Source: Pseudomonas mangiferae
Lineage (GTDB): Bacteria; Pseudomonadota; Gammaproteobacteria; Pseudomonadales; Pseudomonadaceae
Reading direction: 5' to 3'
DNA length: 64,000 nucleotides
Assembly (NCBI RefSeq): GCF_007109405.1
Contig: NZ_VJOY01000005.1
Span: 39,921 to 103,920 of the forward strand
This document shows positions 52,463 to 61,847 of this stretch, one piece after another (position 1 is the first letter of the stretch; the number at the start of each line of letters is the position of its first letter). The notes below the pieces were generated by a model. It was not told where the DNA came from. It searched no databases and saw only the letters and a program-made list of their open reading frames with translations. The position numbers and the translations under genes were made by a program.

Positions 52463-53521
52463 TCAGGCAGAGGCAGCGTCGTAGAACAGCGCGGAATCCC
52501 GCTGCTCCACCAGGGCCTGCTCGATGGCCGCCTGGTGCACCTCGTCGTCGTGCTCCTCGCGGGCTTCGGGCTGGATGCCCAGGCGGGCGAACAGTTGCAT
52601 GTCCTTGTCGGCCTGGGGGTTGGTGGTGGTCAGCAGCTTCTCGCCATAGAAGATGGAGTTGGCGCCGGCCATGAAGGCCAGGGCCTGCATCTGCTCGTTC
52701 ATCTGCTCGCGGCCGGCGGACAGCCGCACGTGGGACTTCGGCATCAGGATGCGCGCCACCGCCAGGGTGCGGATGAAGTCGAAGGGGTCCACGTCCTCCG
52801 CCTCGGCCAGGGGCGTGCCCTTGACCTTCACCAGCATGTTGATGGGTACCGATTCCGGGTGCTCCGGCAGGTTGGCCAGCTGGATCAGCAGCCCGGCACG
52901 GTCGTCCAGGGACTCGCCCATGCCGAGGATGCCGCCGGAACAGATCTTCATGCCGGCGTCGCGCACGTAGGCCAGGGTCTGCAGGCGCTCGCCATAGGTG
53001 CGGGTGGTGATGATGTTGCCGTAGAACTCCGGCGAGGTGTCCAGGTTGTGGTTGTAGTAGTCGAGCCCGGCCTCGGCCAGGGCCTGGGTCTGCTCCTGGT
53101 CCAGGCGGCCCAGGGTCATGCAGGTCTCGAGGCCCAGGCGCTTGACGCCCTTCACCATCTCCAGCACGTAGGGCATGTCCTTGGCGGACGGATGCTTCCA
53201 GGCCGCGCCCATGCAGAAGCGGGTGGAGCCGATGGCCTTGGCCTGGGCGGCGGCCTCCAGGACCTTCTGCACCTCCATCAGCTTTTCCTTGTCCAGCCCG
53301 GTGTCGTAGTGGCCGGACTGCGGGCAGTACTTGCAGTCCTCCGGGCAGGCGCCGGTCTTGATGGACAGCAGGGTGGAGACCTGCACGCGATTGGGGTCGA
53401 AATGGGCGCGGTGCACGGTCTGCGCCTGGAACAGCAGGTCGTTGAACGGCTGCTGGAACAGCGCGCGGACGTCCGCGAGCGTCCAGTCGTGACGGGTTTC
53501 CAGGTGGGCGGTGGCGCTCAT
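52463..53521 (-). CDS. bioB: Biotin synthase BioB
   Basis: A 352-residue radical SAM enzyme inserting sulfur into dethiobiotin. The CxxxCxxC cluster is in [16 protein letters not shown] (about residue 55). Other hallmarks are the [12 protein letters not shown] motif (about 155), the [10 protein letters not shown] segment and the [2Fe-2S]-site Arg region SAGREQM near 265. It is first in bioBFHCD. A BirA-like operator lies about 100 bases upstream. Confidence 0.97.
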   Translation of the reverse strand: MSATAHLETRHDWTLADVRALFQQPFNDLLFQAQTVHRAHFDPNRVQVSTLLSIKTGACPEDCKYCPQSGHYDTGLDKEKLMEVQKVLEAAAQAKAIGSTRFCMGAAWKHPSAKDMPYVLEMVKGVKRLGLETCMTLGRLDQEQTQALAEAGLDYYNHNLDTSPEFYGNIITTRTYGERLQTLAYVRDAGMKICSGGILGMGESLDDRAGLLIQLANLPEHPESVPINMLVKVKGTPLAEAEDVDPFDFIRTLAVARILMPKSHVRLSAGREQMNEQMQALAFMAGANSIFYGEKLLTTTNPQADKDMQLFARLGIQPEAREEHDDEVHQAAIEQALVEQRDSALFYDAASA

Positions 53522-53621
53522 GGAGGGTCCTCGGCGCGCTCGGGCGGCGCTCTTGTGGAAGGGGTGTCTCGGGCGAAAGTCCGGATCAGGCTTCCGGCAA
53601 TCATTGGGAACCCCTCGGACG

Positions 53622-53653
53622 CTGTCAACCCGAACCAGGACACAGGTCGACAA
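53622..53653. promoter_or_regulatory. BirA-like biotin operator upstream of bioB
   Basis: CTGTCAACC (53622-53630) and GGTCGACAA (53645-53653) form an inverted pair separated by 14 bases. Each arm matches 7 of 9 positions of the known BirA signal TTGTAAACC-N14-16-GGTTTACAA. The location before bioB fits. Confidence 0.6.
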
Positions 53654-53740
53654 CTGCTCACGGATTGAACATCGCGCCAGAAACGAACCTCGCCCGCCCC
53701 GCGCCACTCCAAGATGCATCCCTCATACGAGACCTCCCCC

Positions 53741-54034
53741 ATGCATGCAGAGGCGTTCTTCGACTGGCTGGGCCATACCGTCGGCCAGGCGATCCGGTTC
53801 ATCGTCGACCTGTTGTCCGGCGTGCTCGGAACCATCTGGGCGGCCATGGACGATTTCCTCCACGGCATGGCCCGGGCCATCGGCATGGACGTGTCGATCT
53901 TCAGCTTCATCCTGCTGGCGCTGGGCCTGCTGTTGCTGTTCGCCGGCATCCGCGCCCTCATGCGCCGCTCCATCATCGGCGGGATCATCTGGATCTTCCT
54001 CGGGCTCATCGTCATGAGCTGGCTGATCCACTAG
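53741..54034 (+). CDS. Small membrane protein
   Basis: A 97-residue protein from MHAEAFFDWLGHTVGQ (an in-frame ATG at 53714 would add nine residues). The N-terminal amphipathic/hydrophobic stretch (about 10-40) and two clear helices near 50-70 (FSFILLALGLLLLFAGI) and 75-95 (IIGGIIWIFLGLIVMSWLI) predict an inner-membrane protein. No family function known; it is conserved, from memory, between bioB and comF in pseudomonads. Confidence 0.65.
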   Translation: MHAEAFFDWLGHTVGQAIRFIVDLLSGVLGTIWAAMDDFLHGMARAIGMDVSIFSFILLALGLLLLFAGIRALMRRSIIGGIIWIFLGLIVMSWLIH

Positions 54035-54125
54035 CGCCCCCGCCGGCGTCCGCCTGCCGAGCGGCTAGACTGGCGCACTCCGGGACATCGGTCCCGCAGC
54101 ACCCCGGCCCAGGGAGGGGCCGACG

Positions 54126-54881
54126 ATGTCCGACACGTTCGTAGCGAGTCTCCGTGCACACCTGCACTGGCCGCCCACCTGGCTGCACCTGCGCGCCGCC
54201 TGCACCCTGTGCGGCCTGGGCGCCGACCCGTCCGCCGCCGCGCCGATCTGCCCCGGCTGCCTGCTGGACCTGCCGTGGCTGCAGGCACGCTGCGAGACCT
54301 GTGCACTGCCCCTGCCGGTGAGCGGCCAGGTCTGCGGCGCCTGCCTGCGCCGGCCGCCGTCCTTCGAGCGGGTCGAGGTGCCCTGGCGCTACGGCTTCCC
54401 GGTGGACAGCCTGGTCACCGGTTTCAAGCATCGCGCCCGCTGGCCCCAGGGGCGAATGCTCGCCGACCTGCTGGCCGAACACCTGCGCCACGCCTTCGCC
54501 GAGGGCCTGCCCAGGCCCGAGCTGCTGCTTCCGGTGCCCCTCGCCCGGGCGCGGCTGCGGGCCCGGGGCTTCAACCAAGCCGGCCTGCTCGCCGGCTGGC
54601 TGGCCGCCGACCTGGGCCTGGCCCAGCGCCACGACTGGCTACGGCGGGACCGCGACACCCCTGCCCAGCAGGCCCTGGATGCCGCTAGCCGCCAGCGCAA
54701 CCTGCGCCAGGCCTTCGCCCTGGAGCCCCGCGCGACGCCCGCCGGCCGCCACTTGGCCCTGGTGGACGACGTGCTCACCACCGGCGCCACCGCCGAGGCC
54801 CTGGCACGCCTGCTGCGTCGCGCCGGGGCCGCCCGGGTGGACGTCTACTGCCTGGCGCGCACGCCGAAGCCCGGCGACTGA
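54126..54881 (+). CDS. ComF family phosphoribosyltransferase-like protein
   Basis: A 251-residue protein. The N-terminal zinc-finger-like Cys pairs CTLCG, CPGC, CETC and CGAC (about residues 27-75) are followed by a type I PRTase domain with LLPVPLARARLRARGFNQA (about 140) and the PRPP-binding loop LALVDDVLTTGAT (about 215). ComF (GntX in E. coli) is needed for natural DNA uptake in several bacteria and links to DNA metabolism; the exact reaction is not established. Confidence 0.88.
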   Translation: MSDTFVASLRAHLHWPPTWLHLRAACTLCGLGADPSAAAPICPGCLLDLPWLQARCETCALPLPVSGQVCGACLRRPPSFERVEVPWRYGFPVDSLVTGFKHRARWPQGRMLADLLAEHLRHAFAEGLPRPELLLPVPLARARLRARGFNQAGLLAGWLAADLGLAQRHDWLRRDRDTPAQQALDAASRQRNLRQAFALEPRATPAGRHLALVDDVLTTGATAEALARLLRRAGAARVDVYCLARTPKPGD

Positions 54882-54944
54882 CCGCATTGACCCGCCGGGA
54901 GCGATCGCCCATGGTGGGGCATCGACCGCCACCCGCTCGCCGCC

Positions 54945-55700
54945 ATGTCCCTGCCTGACGCCCTCGCCCACCAGTTGCTGCGCCAGCCGCGGCGCTTCGC
55001 CCTGCTGGAGCGGATCGCCGCCGACGGTTCCATCAGCCGCGCGGCCCGGGCGGTGGGCCTGAGCTACAAGGCGGCCTGGGACGCGGTGGACGCGCTGAAC
55101 AACCTGGCCGACCGCCCGCTGGTGGCGCGCAGCGTCGGCGGGCGGGGCGGGGGTGGCGCGCAGTTGACCGAGGAGGGCCAGCGGGTGCTGGCGCTCTACC
55201 AGCGCCTGGAGCGGGCCCGGGCCCTGCTGCTGGGCGGCGAGGATGACCTGCAACTGCTCGGCCGCCTGCTGCTGCGCACCAGCGCACGCAACCAGTTGAG
55301 CGGCCGGGTGCTGGTCATCGAGACCGAGGGCCACAACGACCGGGTGACCCTCGCCCTGAACGGCGGCGAGCGCATCCAGGCGCAGATCACCCATGCCAGC
55401 ACCGAGGCCCTGGAACTGCGGGAAGGCGTGGCGGCGGTGGCCCTGATCAAGGCCGGTTGGCTCGACGTGCAGGCGCCCTCGGCGCCGGTCGCGCCCGGCG
55501 ACAATCGCCTGGACGGGCAGGTGGAGCAGGTGCTGCCGGCGGACGAAGGGCCCGCCGAAGTGCGCATCCTGCTGCCGGGTGGCCAGGTGCTGTGCGCCCT
55601 GGCCACGGCGGAGCGCCTGCAGACCCTGGCGCTGGCCCCCGGCTCACCGGTCTCGGTCCGGGTGGCCGCCAGCCAGGTGCTGCTGGGGACCGCACTCTAG
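54945..55700 (+). CDS. ModE-like molybdenum-responsive regulator
   Basis: A 251-residue protein. The N-terminal LysR-like winged helix (RRFALLERIAADGSISRAARAVGLSYKAAWDAVDALN) with the VGGRGGGGAQLT wing is typical of ModE; two TOBE/mop domains follow (about 115-180 and 185-251, for example TSARNQLSGRVL). ModE senses molybdate and controls Mo uptake and molybdoenzymes. No modABC genes are present here, so its targets are elsewhere. Starts 63 bases after comF. Confidence 0.88.
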   Translation: MSLPDALAHQLLRQPRRFALLERIAADGSISRAARAVGLSYKAAWDAVDALNNLADRPLVARSVGGRGGGGAQLTEEGQRVLALYQRLERARALLLGGEDDLQLLGRLLLRTSARNQLSGRVLVIETEGHNDRVTLALNGGERIQAQITHASTEALELREGVAAVALIKAGWLDVQAPSAPVAPGDNRLDGQVEQVLPADEGPAEVRILLPGGQVLCALATAERLQTLALAPGSPVSVRVAASQVLLGTAL

Positions 55701-55882
55701 GCGTGCCCGCGACCGGTATGTGCATCGGCATTGCGCCCTCACGCCCCTCACCGGCACCGGCACCGGCGAAGCATCGAAAACCGCGGACCGTAATGAGTCC
55801 CCACTCCCGCCTCGGGTCGGCCCGCGCGCCGCCAGGGGCGGGCCGCGCTACACTGGGCGCCCCGTGTTGCCGGAATCGTCGC

Positions 55883-56857
55883 ATGTCCCATCCCTTCGCC
55901 GAACTCACCCCCGACCTGGTCCTGGATGCCGTGGAGAGCCTCGGCTACCTCAGTGACGCCCGGGTGCTGGCGCTCAACAGCTACGAGAACCGCGTCTACC
56001 AGGTGGGCATCGAGGACGAGCAGCCCCTGATCGCCAAGTTCTATCGCCCGGCCCGCTGGAGCGACGAGGCGATCCGCGAGGAGCACGCCTTCGCCGCCGA
56101 ACTGGCGGAGCGGGACGTGCCGGTGGTGGCGCCCCTGACGAGGGACGGCGAGACGCTGTTCAGCCACGCCGGCTTCCGCTTCGCGCTGTTCCCGCGCCGC
56201 GGCGGGCGGGCACCGGAGCCGGGCAACCTGGAGCACCTGTACCGTCTGGGGCAGCTACTGGGCCGCCTGCACGGGGTCGGCGCGATGCACCCGTTCGCCC
56301 ACCGCGAGGCGCTGACCGTGGAGCACTTCGGCCATGCATCCCTGGCCACCCTGCTGGAGGGGGGCTTCGTCCCCGCCGCGCTGCTGCCGGCCTACGAGTC
56401 GGTGGCCCGCGACCTGCTGGCGCGGCTCGACCGGCTGTTCGCCGACACGCGCTACACGCCGATCCGCCTCCACGGCGACTGCCACCCTGGCAACCTGCTG
56501 TGCCGCGACGACGCCTTCCATATCGTCGACCTGGACGACTGCCGCATGGGTCCGGCGCTGCAGGACCTGTGGATGATGCTGGCCGGCGACCGCCAGGAAC
56601 GCCTGGGCCAACTCGCCGAACTGGTGGAGGGCTACCAGGAATTCCACGACTTCGACGCCCGCCAGCTGCCGCTGCTGGAGGGGCTGCGCGCCCTGCGCCT
56701 GCTGCACTACAGCGCCTGGCTGGCGCGGCGCTGGGACGACCCGGCGTTCCCCCGCAGCTTTTCCTGGTTCGGCAGCGAACGCTACTGGGGCGAGCAGGTG
56801 CTGATCCTGCGGGAGCAGTGCGCGGCCCTCGACGAGGAACCGCTGCGCCTGTACTGA
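55883..56857 (+). CDS. srkA: Stress response kinase SrkA (YihE)
   Basis: A 324-residue APH-fold Ser/Thr kinase. LNSYENRVYQVGIEDEQPLIAKFYRP has the ATP-binding Lys; the catalytic loop is LHGDCHPGNLL (about 203) and the metal site is HIVDLDDCRMGP (about 220). E. coli YihE/SrkA protects against MazF-linked stress death. ATG 55883 (MSHPFAELTPDLVLDAVE) is the family start. The gene is monocistronic by spacing. Confidence 0.93.
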   Translation: MSHPFAELTPDLVLDAVESLGYLSDARVLALNSYENRVYQVGIEDEQPLIAKFYRPARWSDEAIREEHAFAAELAERDVPVVAPLTRDGETLFSHAGFRFALFPRRGGRAPEPGNLEHLYRLGQLLGRLHGVGAMHPFAHREALTVEHFGHASLATLLEGGFVPAALLPAYESVARDLLARLDRLFADTRYTPIRLHGDCHPGNLLCRDDAFHIVDLDDCRMGPALQDLWMMLAGDRQERLGQLAELVEGYQEFHDFDARQLPLLEGLRALRLLHYSAWLARRWDDPAFPRSFSWFGSERYWGEQVLILREQCAALDEEPLRLY

Positions 56858-57059
56858 GCCGGCCCGGCGCGCCGCGTGCCGGTCCCGGTTTTCCGGTCTA
56901 GGCCTTCGCGATCACGTTACCGCGAGCCGGCACTACCTGTTCGGCCATCCCCGTCAGGCCGGCACGGTCCGGCGCGACGCAATCCCGCCCGCGCCCGGTC
57001 GAAGACTTTCCCCGCAGCGCCTAGAATGGCCGGCTCCCCCGTAGTACCCAAGGACTCCC

Positions 57060-57944
57060 ATGCGCACCGCGAACCCGCGTCTCGGCTATTGCCTCGGTCT
57101 CATCGCCTACACCCTCTGGGGCCTGTTCCCGCTGTACTTCAAGGTCATCCAGGCGGTGCCCGCCATCGAGATCGTGGTCCATCGGGTGCTCTGGGCCGCG
57201 CTGTTCGGCAGCCTGCTGCTGGGCGTGTGGAAACACCCCGGCTGGTGGCGCGAGCTGCGCGAGAACCCGCGGCGCCTGGCGGTGCTGACCCTGAGCGGCG
57301 CGCTGATCGCCACCAACTGGCTGGTGTACGTCTGGGCGGTGAACAACGGGCGCATGCTGGAAACCAGCCTGGGCTACTACATCAACCCGCTGGTCAACGT
57401 GCTGCTGGGGCTGATGCTGCTGGGCGAACGCCTGCGTCGCCTGCAATGGCTGGCGGTGGGCCTCGCCTGCCTCGGGGTGGCCCAGCAGATCTGGCACGCC
57501 GGCAGCCTGCCCTGGGTGTCCCTGATGCTGGCGCTGACCTTCGGTTTCTACGGCCTGATCCGCAAGAAAGCGCCGGTGGCGGCGCTACCGGGGTTGGTGG
57601 TGGAGACCTGGCTGCTGGTACCCGCGGCCATCGCCTGGCTGGTGCTGAACCCGGCCGCCCAGAGCGAGCAGGCCAGCTTCTGGAGCACCTCCCAGGCGCT
57701 CTGGCTGATCGCCGCGGGGCCGATCACCCTGTGCCCGCTGATCTGCTTCAACGCCGCGGCGCGCCACCTGCCCTTCGCCACCCTGGGGTTCCTCCAGTAC
57801 CTGGCGCCGACCCTGGTGCTGCTGCTGGCGGTTTTCGTCTACGACGAGCATTTCGACCCCAGCCGCCTGCTGGCCTTCGCCTGCATCTGGGCCGGGCTGG
57901 CGGTCTACAGCGTCGACGCCTGGCTGACCCTGCGGCGCAACTGA
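57060..57944 (+). CDS. rarD: RarD family EamA transporter
   Basis: A 294-residue inner-membrane protein with about ten helices in two EamA repeats. It starts RLGYCLGLIAYTLWGLFPLYFKVI and has EIVVHRVLWA near 37, both RarD hallmarks. RarD was named from chloramphenicol sensitivity; the transported substrate is unknown. Confidence 0.9.
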   Translation: MRTANPRLGYCLGLIAYTLWGLFPLYFKVIQAVPAIEIVVHRVLWAALFGSLLLGVWKHPGWWRELRENPRRLAVLTLSGALIATNWLVYVWAVNNGRMLETSLGYYINPLVNVLLGLMLLGERLRRLQWLAVGLACLGVAQQIWHAGSLPWVSLMLALTFGFYGLIRKKAPVAALPGLVVETWLLVPAAIAWLVLNPAAQSEQASFWSTSQALWLIAAGPITLCPLICFNAAARHLPFATLGFLQYLAPTLVLLLAVFVYDEHFDPSRLLAFACIWAGLAVYSVDAWLTLRRN

Positions 57945-58157
57945 GCGAAAAATCACCGCGCGCTTGGAGCCCGCGTGCCATGCGGCGCCGGGCCGATCAT
58001 CCCGGGGTTATCCACAACGCCATCCCCAGAAGGCGTGCATAACCCCTTGCCGCTGTTCGTTTTTCGGTCGACCCGCGGCAGGCCCCGGCCGCTCCGGGCC
58101 CGGCCCGCACGCCCCCAGCTTATCCACAGCGCTGTCCACGCGTGCCGGGGATAACCG
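57945..58157. promoter_or_regulatory. Intergenic region with two DnaA-box consensus sites
   Basis: 213 bases between convergent rarD and gcvR. TTATCCACA occurs at 58008-58016 and 58120-58128, same strand, both perfect matches to the TTATNCACA DnaA box. No gene is supported. Whether DnaA binds is unknown. Confidence 0.4.
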
Positions 58158-58682
58158 TCAGCGCGGCGCCTCGGGGTTCAGGCGCAGTTCCACCATCAGC
58201 TCATCGGCCAGGGACTCCAGGTGCGCCTGCAAGGCTTCCAAGGACGCGCCGGCGGGTACCGCCAGCGACGCCTGGGCGTGGAACAGCGGCTCGCCGCTCA
58301 TGGGCGCCGGCAGCACCTCGGTGTGCAGCCGCTCCAGGTTCACGCCCTGTTCGGCCAGGGCCCGGGTGATGTCGCGGACGATCCCTGGCCGGTCGTTGCC
58401 CACCAGATCCAGCTCGATGGCGCGCCCCGCAGCGCCGGGCTCCTGCCCGCCGCCGGCGAACTGCACGCGAATGCCCTGCTCTTCCAGCCCCTGCAGGCCC
58501 TGCACCAGGTCGTCGTAGCGGTCGGCGGGCACGGCGATGCGCAGGATGCCGGCGAACTGCCCGGCCATCCGTGCCATGCGGCTGTCCAGCCAGTTGCCGC
58601 CGTGGCGGGCGATGCACTGGGCGATGCGCTCCACCAGGCCCGGCTGGTCGGCGGCGATGACGGTGAGTACCAGGTGATCCAT
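58158..58682 (-). CDS. gcvR: GcvR-like ACT-domain regulatory protein
   Basis: A 174-residue protein of two ACT domains: the first at about 1-80 (MDHLVLTVIAADQPGLVERIAQCI...GNWLDSRMARMAGQFAGILRI), the second at about 90-170 (GNDRPGIVRDITRALAEQGVNLERL). GcvR binds glycine and antagonises GcvA at the glycine cleavage operon in E. coli; in pseudomonads the same family is found away from gcv genes. There is no DNA-binding domain, as expected. Confidence 0.88.
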   Translation of the reverse strand: MDHLVLTVIAADQPGLVERIAQCIARHGGNWLDSRMARMAGQFAGILRIAVPADRYDDLVQGLQGLEEQGIRVQFAGGGQEPGAAGRAIELDLVGNDRPGIVRDITRALAEQGVNLERLHTEVLPAPMSGEPLFHAQASLAVPAGASLEALQAHLESLADELMVELRLNPEAPR

Positions 58683-58793
58683 GGAAACCTCCTCGGGTTG
58701 AATCGGCGAACGGCCTGAAAGGTGGGACCCGGCCGCGGCCCGAACGTCACGGCGCGCGATGCCCCGCCGGAGAACGGTGCCGGCCGGGAGGGC

Positions 58794-59294
58794 TCAGGAG
58801 GCGGGGGTAGACAGGGGCGCGCTGTCCAGGGTCCGCGCCGGCGGACGCCCGCCGGCCAGGCTCAGCCAGTAGGTGTAGAACACGTCGTCGCGCACGTAGC
58901 CCAGGCGCTCGTACAGCGCCTGGCCGACCCGGTTGGTCTTCGCCGTTTCCAGCTGGATGCCGCAGGCGCCGTGGTCCTCGGCGAAGGTGCGGGCGGCCTC
59001 CATCAGCGCGGCGCCGACGCCGCGCCGGCGCGCCGCCTTGCGCACGAACAGGTCGCTGAGCAGCCAGGCCGGTTCCAGCAGCAGCGAGGCGTGGTAGGGG
59101 TAGAGCTGGACGAAACCGAGGGCGGCGTTCCCGTCCCTGGCCAGCAGCAGGTGCGAATCGCCCCGGGCCAGGCGCTCCGCCAGGAAGGCCCGGATGTGAG
59201 CAAGAGGCCGCGCCACTTCATAGAACTCCAGGTAAGCGGCGAACAGGCTCGCCAAATCGTCGAGGTCGCGTTCGGTGGCGGGCAGGATGGTCAT
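58794..59294 (-). CDS. GNAT family N-acetyltransferase
   Basis: A 166-residue protein. GNAT motif A is LSDLFVRKAARRRGVGAALMEAA (about 85-105) with the acetyl-CoA loop RRRGVG; motif B near 120-140 is TAKTNRVGQALYERLGYVRD. The ATG at 59294 excludes an upstream in-frame extension without a ribosome-binding site. Acceptor substrate unknown. Confidence 0.88.
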   Translation of the reverse strand: MTILPATERDLDDLASLFAAYLEFYEVARPLAHIRAFLAERLARGDSHLLLARDGNAALGFVQLYPYHASLLLEPAWLLSDLFVRKAARRRGVGAALMEAARTFAEDHGACGIQLETAKTNRVGQALYERLGYVRDDVFYTYWLSLAGGRPPARTLDSAPLSTPAS

Positions 59295-59615
59295 CGGGAT
59301 AGGCTCCGGGGCGGCAATCGCTGGAGTATAGGCAAGCGCCGCCGTCGCGCCTGCGGCCCAAGGTCGCGACCGGCATTGGACAATGCCGGGCCATATGTAT
59401 ACCTTCAGAACACCAAAAAGAGACAATATTTATTTAATTTGTATACAAATCAACGTGACTGGAACGTAGCACCGGGTCGTATCGCGACACGCCCGCCGCT
59501 GATGTTCTCGCGGAAATTCATGTAGTATGCCGCGTTCCGGACTACAAGATCCGTCGCCGGCTCGCTCGCGACCGCACGCGTGCGAGCCGAAACAGTGAGC
59601 AGAGTGAGGCAAGCA
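59295..59615. promoter_or_regulatory. glcB/GNAT divergent region with operator-like palindrome
   Basis: 321 bases. The AT-rich part contains ATTTGTATACAAAT at 59437-59450, a perfect 14-base palindrome 166 bases before glcB, and a related ATGTATAC at 59394-59401. FadR-subfamily GntR regulators, which include GlcC, bind TNGTNNNACNA-like sites, which TTGTATACAA resembles. No gene is supported here. Confidence 0.45.
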
Positions 59616-61793
59616 ATGACTGAACGCGTTCGTGTCGGTGGCCTGCAGGTCGCCAAAGTCCTGTACGACTTCGTCAACAACGAAGCCATTCCCGGTACCG
59701 GCCTTTCCGCCGACGCCTTCTGGAAGGGGGCCGAGCAGGTGATCGCCGACCTCGCACCGAAGAACGCTGCCCTGCTCGCCAAGCGTGACGCCCTGCAGGC
59801 CCGCATCGACGAGTGGCACCGCGCCCGCGCCGGCCAGGCCCACGACGCCGCTGCCTACAAGGCCTTCCTCCAGGAAATCGGCTACCTGCTGCCGGAGGTG
59901 GAGGACTTCCACGCCACCACCCAGAACGTTGACCAGGAAATCGCCCACATGGCCGGCCCGCAGTTGGTGGTGCCGGTGATGAACGCGCGCTTCGCCCTGA
60001 ACGCCGCCAATGCCCGCTGGGGCTCGCTGTACGACGCGCTGTACGGTACCGACGCGATTCCCGAGGACGGCGGCGCGGAGAAGGGCAAGGGCTACAACCA
60101 GGTTCGCGGCGACAAGGTGATCGCCTTCGCCCGCGCCTTCCTCGACGAGGCCGCGCCGCTGGCCAACGGCTCCCACCGTGACGCCCGCGCCTACGTGGTC
60201 TACGGCGACAAGCTGGTGGTGAATCTCGCTGACGGCAACGAAACCGGCCTGAAGGAAGCCGCCCAGTTCGCCGGCTTCCAGGGCGACGCCGCGGCGCCCA
60301 AGGCCATCCTGCTCACCCACAACGGCCTGCACTTCGAGATCCAGATCGACCCCGACAGCCCCATCGGCCGTACCGACGCCGCCGGCGTGAAGGACGTGCT
60401 GATGGAGTCCGCGCTGACCACCATCATGGACTGCGAGGATTCGGTGGCGGCGGTGGACGCCGACGACAAGGTGGTGGTGTACCGCAACTGGCTGGGCCTG
60501 ATGAAGGGCGATCTGGCCGAGCAGGTCACCAAGAACGGCAAGACCTTCACCCGGGTGATGTACGCCGACCGCAACTACACCGCAGCCGACGGCGGCGCCC
60601 TGACCCTGCACGGCCGCTCCCTGCTGTTCATTCGCAACGTTGGCCACCTGATGACCAACGACGCGATCCTCGACGGCCAGGGCAACGAGGTGCCGGAAGG
60701 CATCCAGGACGGCCTGTTCACCAGCCTGGTCGCCCTCCACGACCTCAAGGGCGACACCAGCCGTCGCAACAGCCGCACCGGCAGCGTGTACATCGTCAAG
60801 CCGAAGATGCACGGCCCCGAGGAAGTAGCGTTCACCGACGAGCTGTTCGGCCGCGTCGAGGACGTCCTCGGCCTGCCGCGCCATACCCTCAAGGTGGGCA
60901 TCATGGACGAGGAGCGCCGCACCACGGTGAACCTCAAGGCCTGCATCCGCGCCGCCCGGGACCGCGTGGTGTTCATCAACACCGGCTTCCTCGACCGCAC
61001 CGGCGACGAGATCCACACCTCCATGGAGGCCGGCGCCGTGGTGCGCAAGGCAGCCATGAAGAGCGAGAAGTGGATCGGCGCCTACGAGAACAACAACGTC
61101 GATGTCGGCCTGGCCACCGGCCTGCAAGGCAAGGCGCAGATCGGCAAGGGCATGTGGGCGATGCCCGACCTGATGGCGGCCATGCTGGAGCAGAAGGTTG
61201 GCCACCCGCTGTCCGGCGCCAACACCGCCTGGGTCCCCTCGCCCACCGCGGCCACCCTGCACGCCCTGCACTACCACAAGGTGGACGTGTTCGCCCGCCA
61301 GGCGGAGCTGGCCAGCCGCACCCCGGCGTCCCTGGACGACATCCTCACCCTGCCCCTGGCGCCCCGCACCGACTGGAGCGCCGAGGAGATCAAGCACGAG
61401 ATCGACAACAACGCCCAGGGCATCCTCGGCTACGTGGTGCGCTGGATCGACCAGGGCGTCGGTTGCTCCAAGGTCCCCGACATCAATGACGTCGGCCTGA
61501 TGGAAGACCGCGCCACCCTGCGCATCTCCAGCCAGTTGCTGGCCAACTGGCTGCACCACGGGGTGATCACCCGCGAGCAGGTGGAGGAAAGCCTCAAGCG
61601 CATGGCCGCGGTGGTGGACCGGCAGAACGCCAACGACCCCGCCTACCGCCCCATGGCGCCGGACTTCGACGCCAGCGTGGCGTTCCAGGCGGCCCTGGAA
61701 CTGGTGGTGGAAGGCACCCGCCAGCCCAACGGCTACACCGAGCCAGTGCTGCACCGCCGTCGTCGGGAGTTCAAGGCCAAGCACGGCCGCTGA
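59616..61793 (+). CDS. glcB: Malate synthase G
   Basis: A 725-residue enzyme condensing glyoxylate and acetyl-CoA to malate, for growth on acetate, glycolate or fatty acids. Landmarks: [19 protein letters not shown] start with GAGG upstream, the Mg-site segment [17 protein letters not shown] (about 265), [13 protein letters not shown] (about 390), and [18 protein letters not shown] (about 630) with the catalytic Asp/Glu residues of the MSG fold. The length is as expected for isoform G. Confidence 0.97.
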   Translation: MTERVRVGGLQVAKVLYDFVNNEAIPGTGLSADAFWKGAEQVIADLAPKNAALLAKRDALQARIDEWHRARAGQAHDAAAYKAFLQEIGYLLPEVEDFHATTQNVDQEIAHMAGPQLVVPVMNARFALNAANARWGSLYDALYGTDAIPEDGGAEKGKGYNQVRGDKVIAFARAFLDEAAPLANGSHRDARAYVVYGDKLVVNLADGNETGLKEAAQFAGFQGDAAAPKAILLTHNGLHFEIQIDPDSPIGRTDAAGVKDVLMESALTTIMDCEDSVAAVDADDKVVVYRNWLGLMKGDLAEQVTKNGKTFTRVMYADRNYTAADGGALTLHGRSLLFIRNVGHLMTNDAILDGQGNEVPEGIQDGLFTSLVALHDLKGDTSRRNSRTGSVYIVKPKMHGPEEVAFTDELFGRVEDVLGLPRHTLKVGIMDEERRTTVNLKACIRAARDRVVFINTGFLDRTGDEIHTSMEAGAVVRKAAMKSEKWIGAYENNNVDVGLATGLQGKAQIGKGMWAMPDLMAAMLEQKVGHPLSGANTAWVPSPTAATLHALHYHKVDVFARQAELASRTPASLDDILTLPLAPRTDWSAEEIKHEIDNNAQGILGYVVRWIDQGVGCSKVPDINDVGLMEDRATLRISSQLLANWLHHGVITREQVEESLKRMAAVVDRQNANDPAYRPMAPDFDASVAFQAALELVVEGTRQPNGYTEPVLHRRRREFKAKHGR

Positions 61794-61807
61794 GTCGCCC
61801 GCCTGAC

Positions 61808-61836
61808 GAAAAAGCCGCCCTCGGGCGGCTTTTTTC
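61808..61836. terminator. Bidirectional terminator between glcB and receiver-like gene
   Basis: AAAAAGCCGCCC / GGGCGGCTTTTTT with a two-base loop gap; T runs on both strands. It lies 14 bases after glcB and 11 bases past the convergent gene's stop. Confidence 0.85.
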
Positions 61837-61847
61837 ATGGCGTCGGT

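Noticed and set aside
55750..55770. Short CACCGG tandem repeat after the ModE-like gene
   Set aside because: Only about three copies in GC-rich intergenic DNA; no sign of function.
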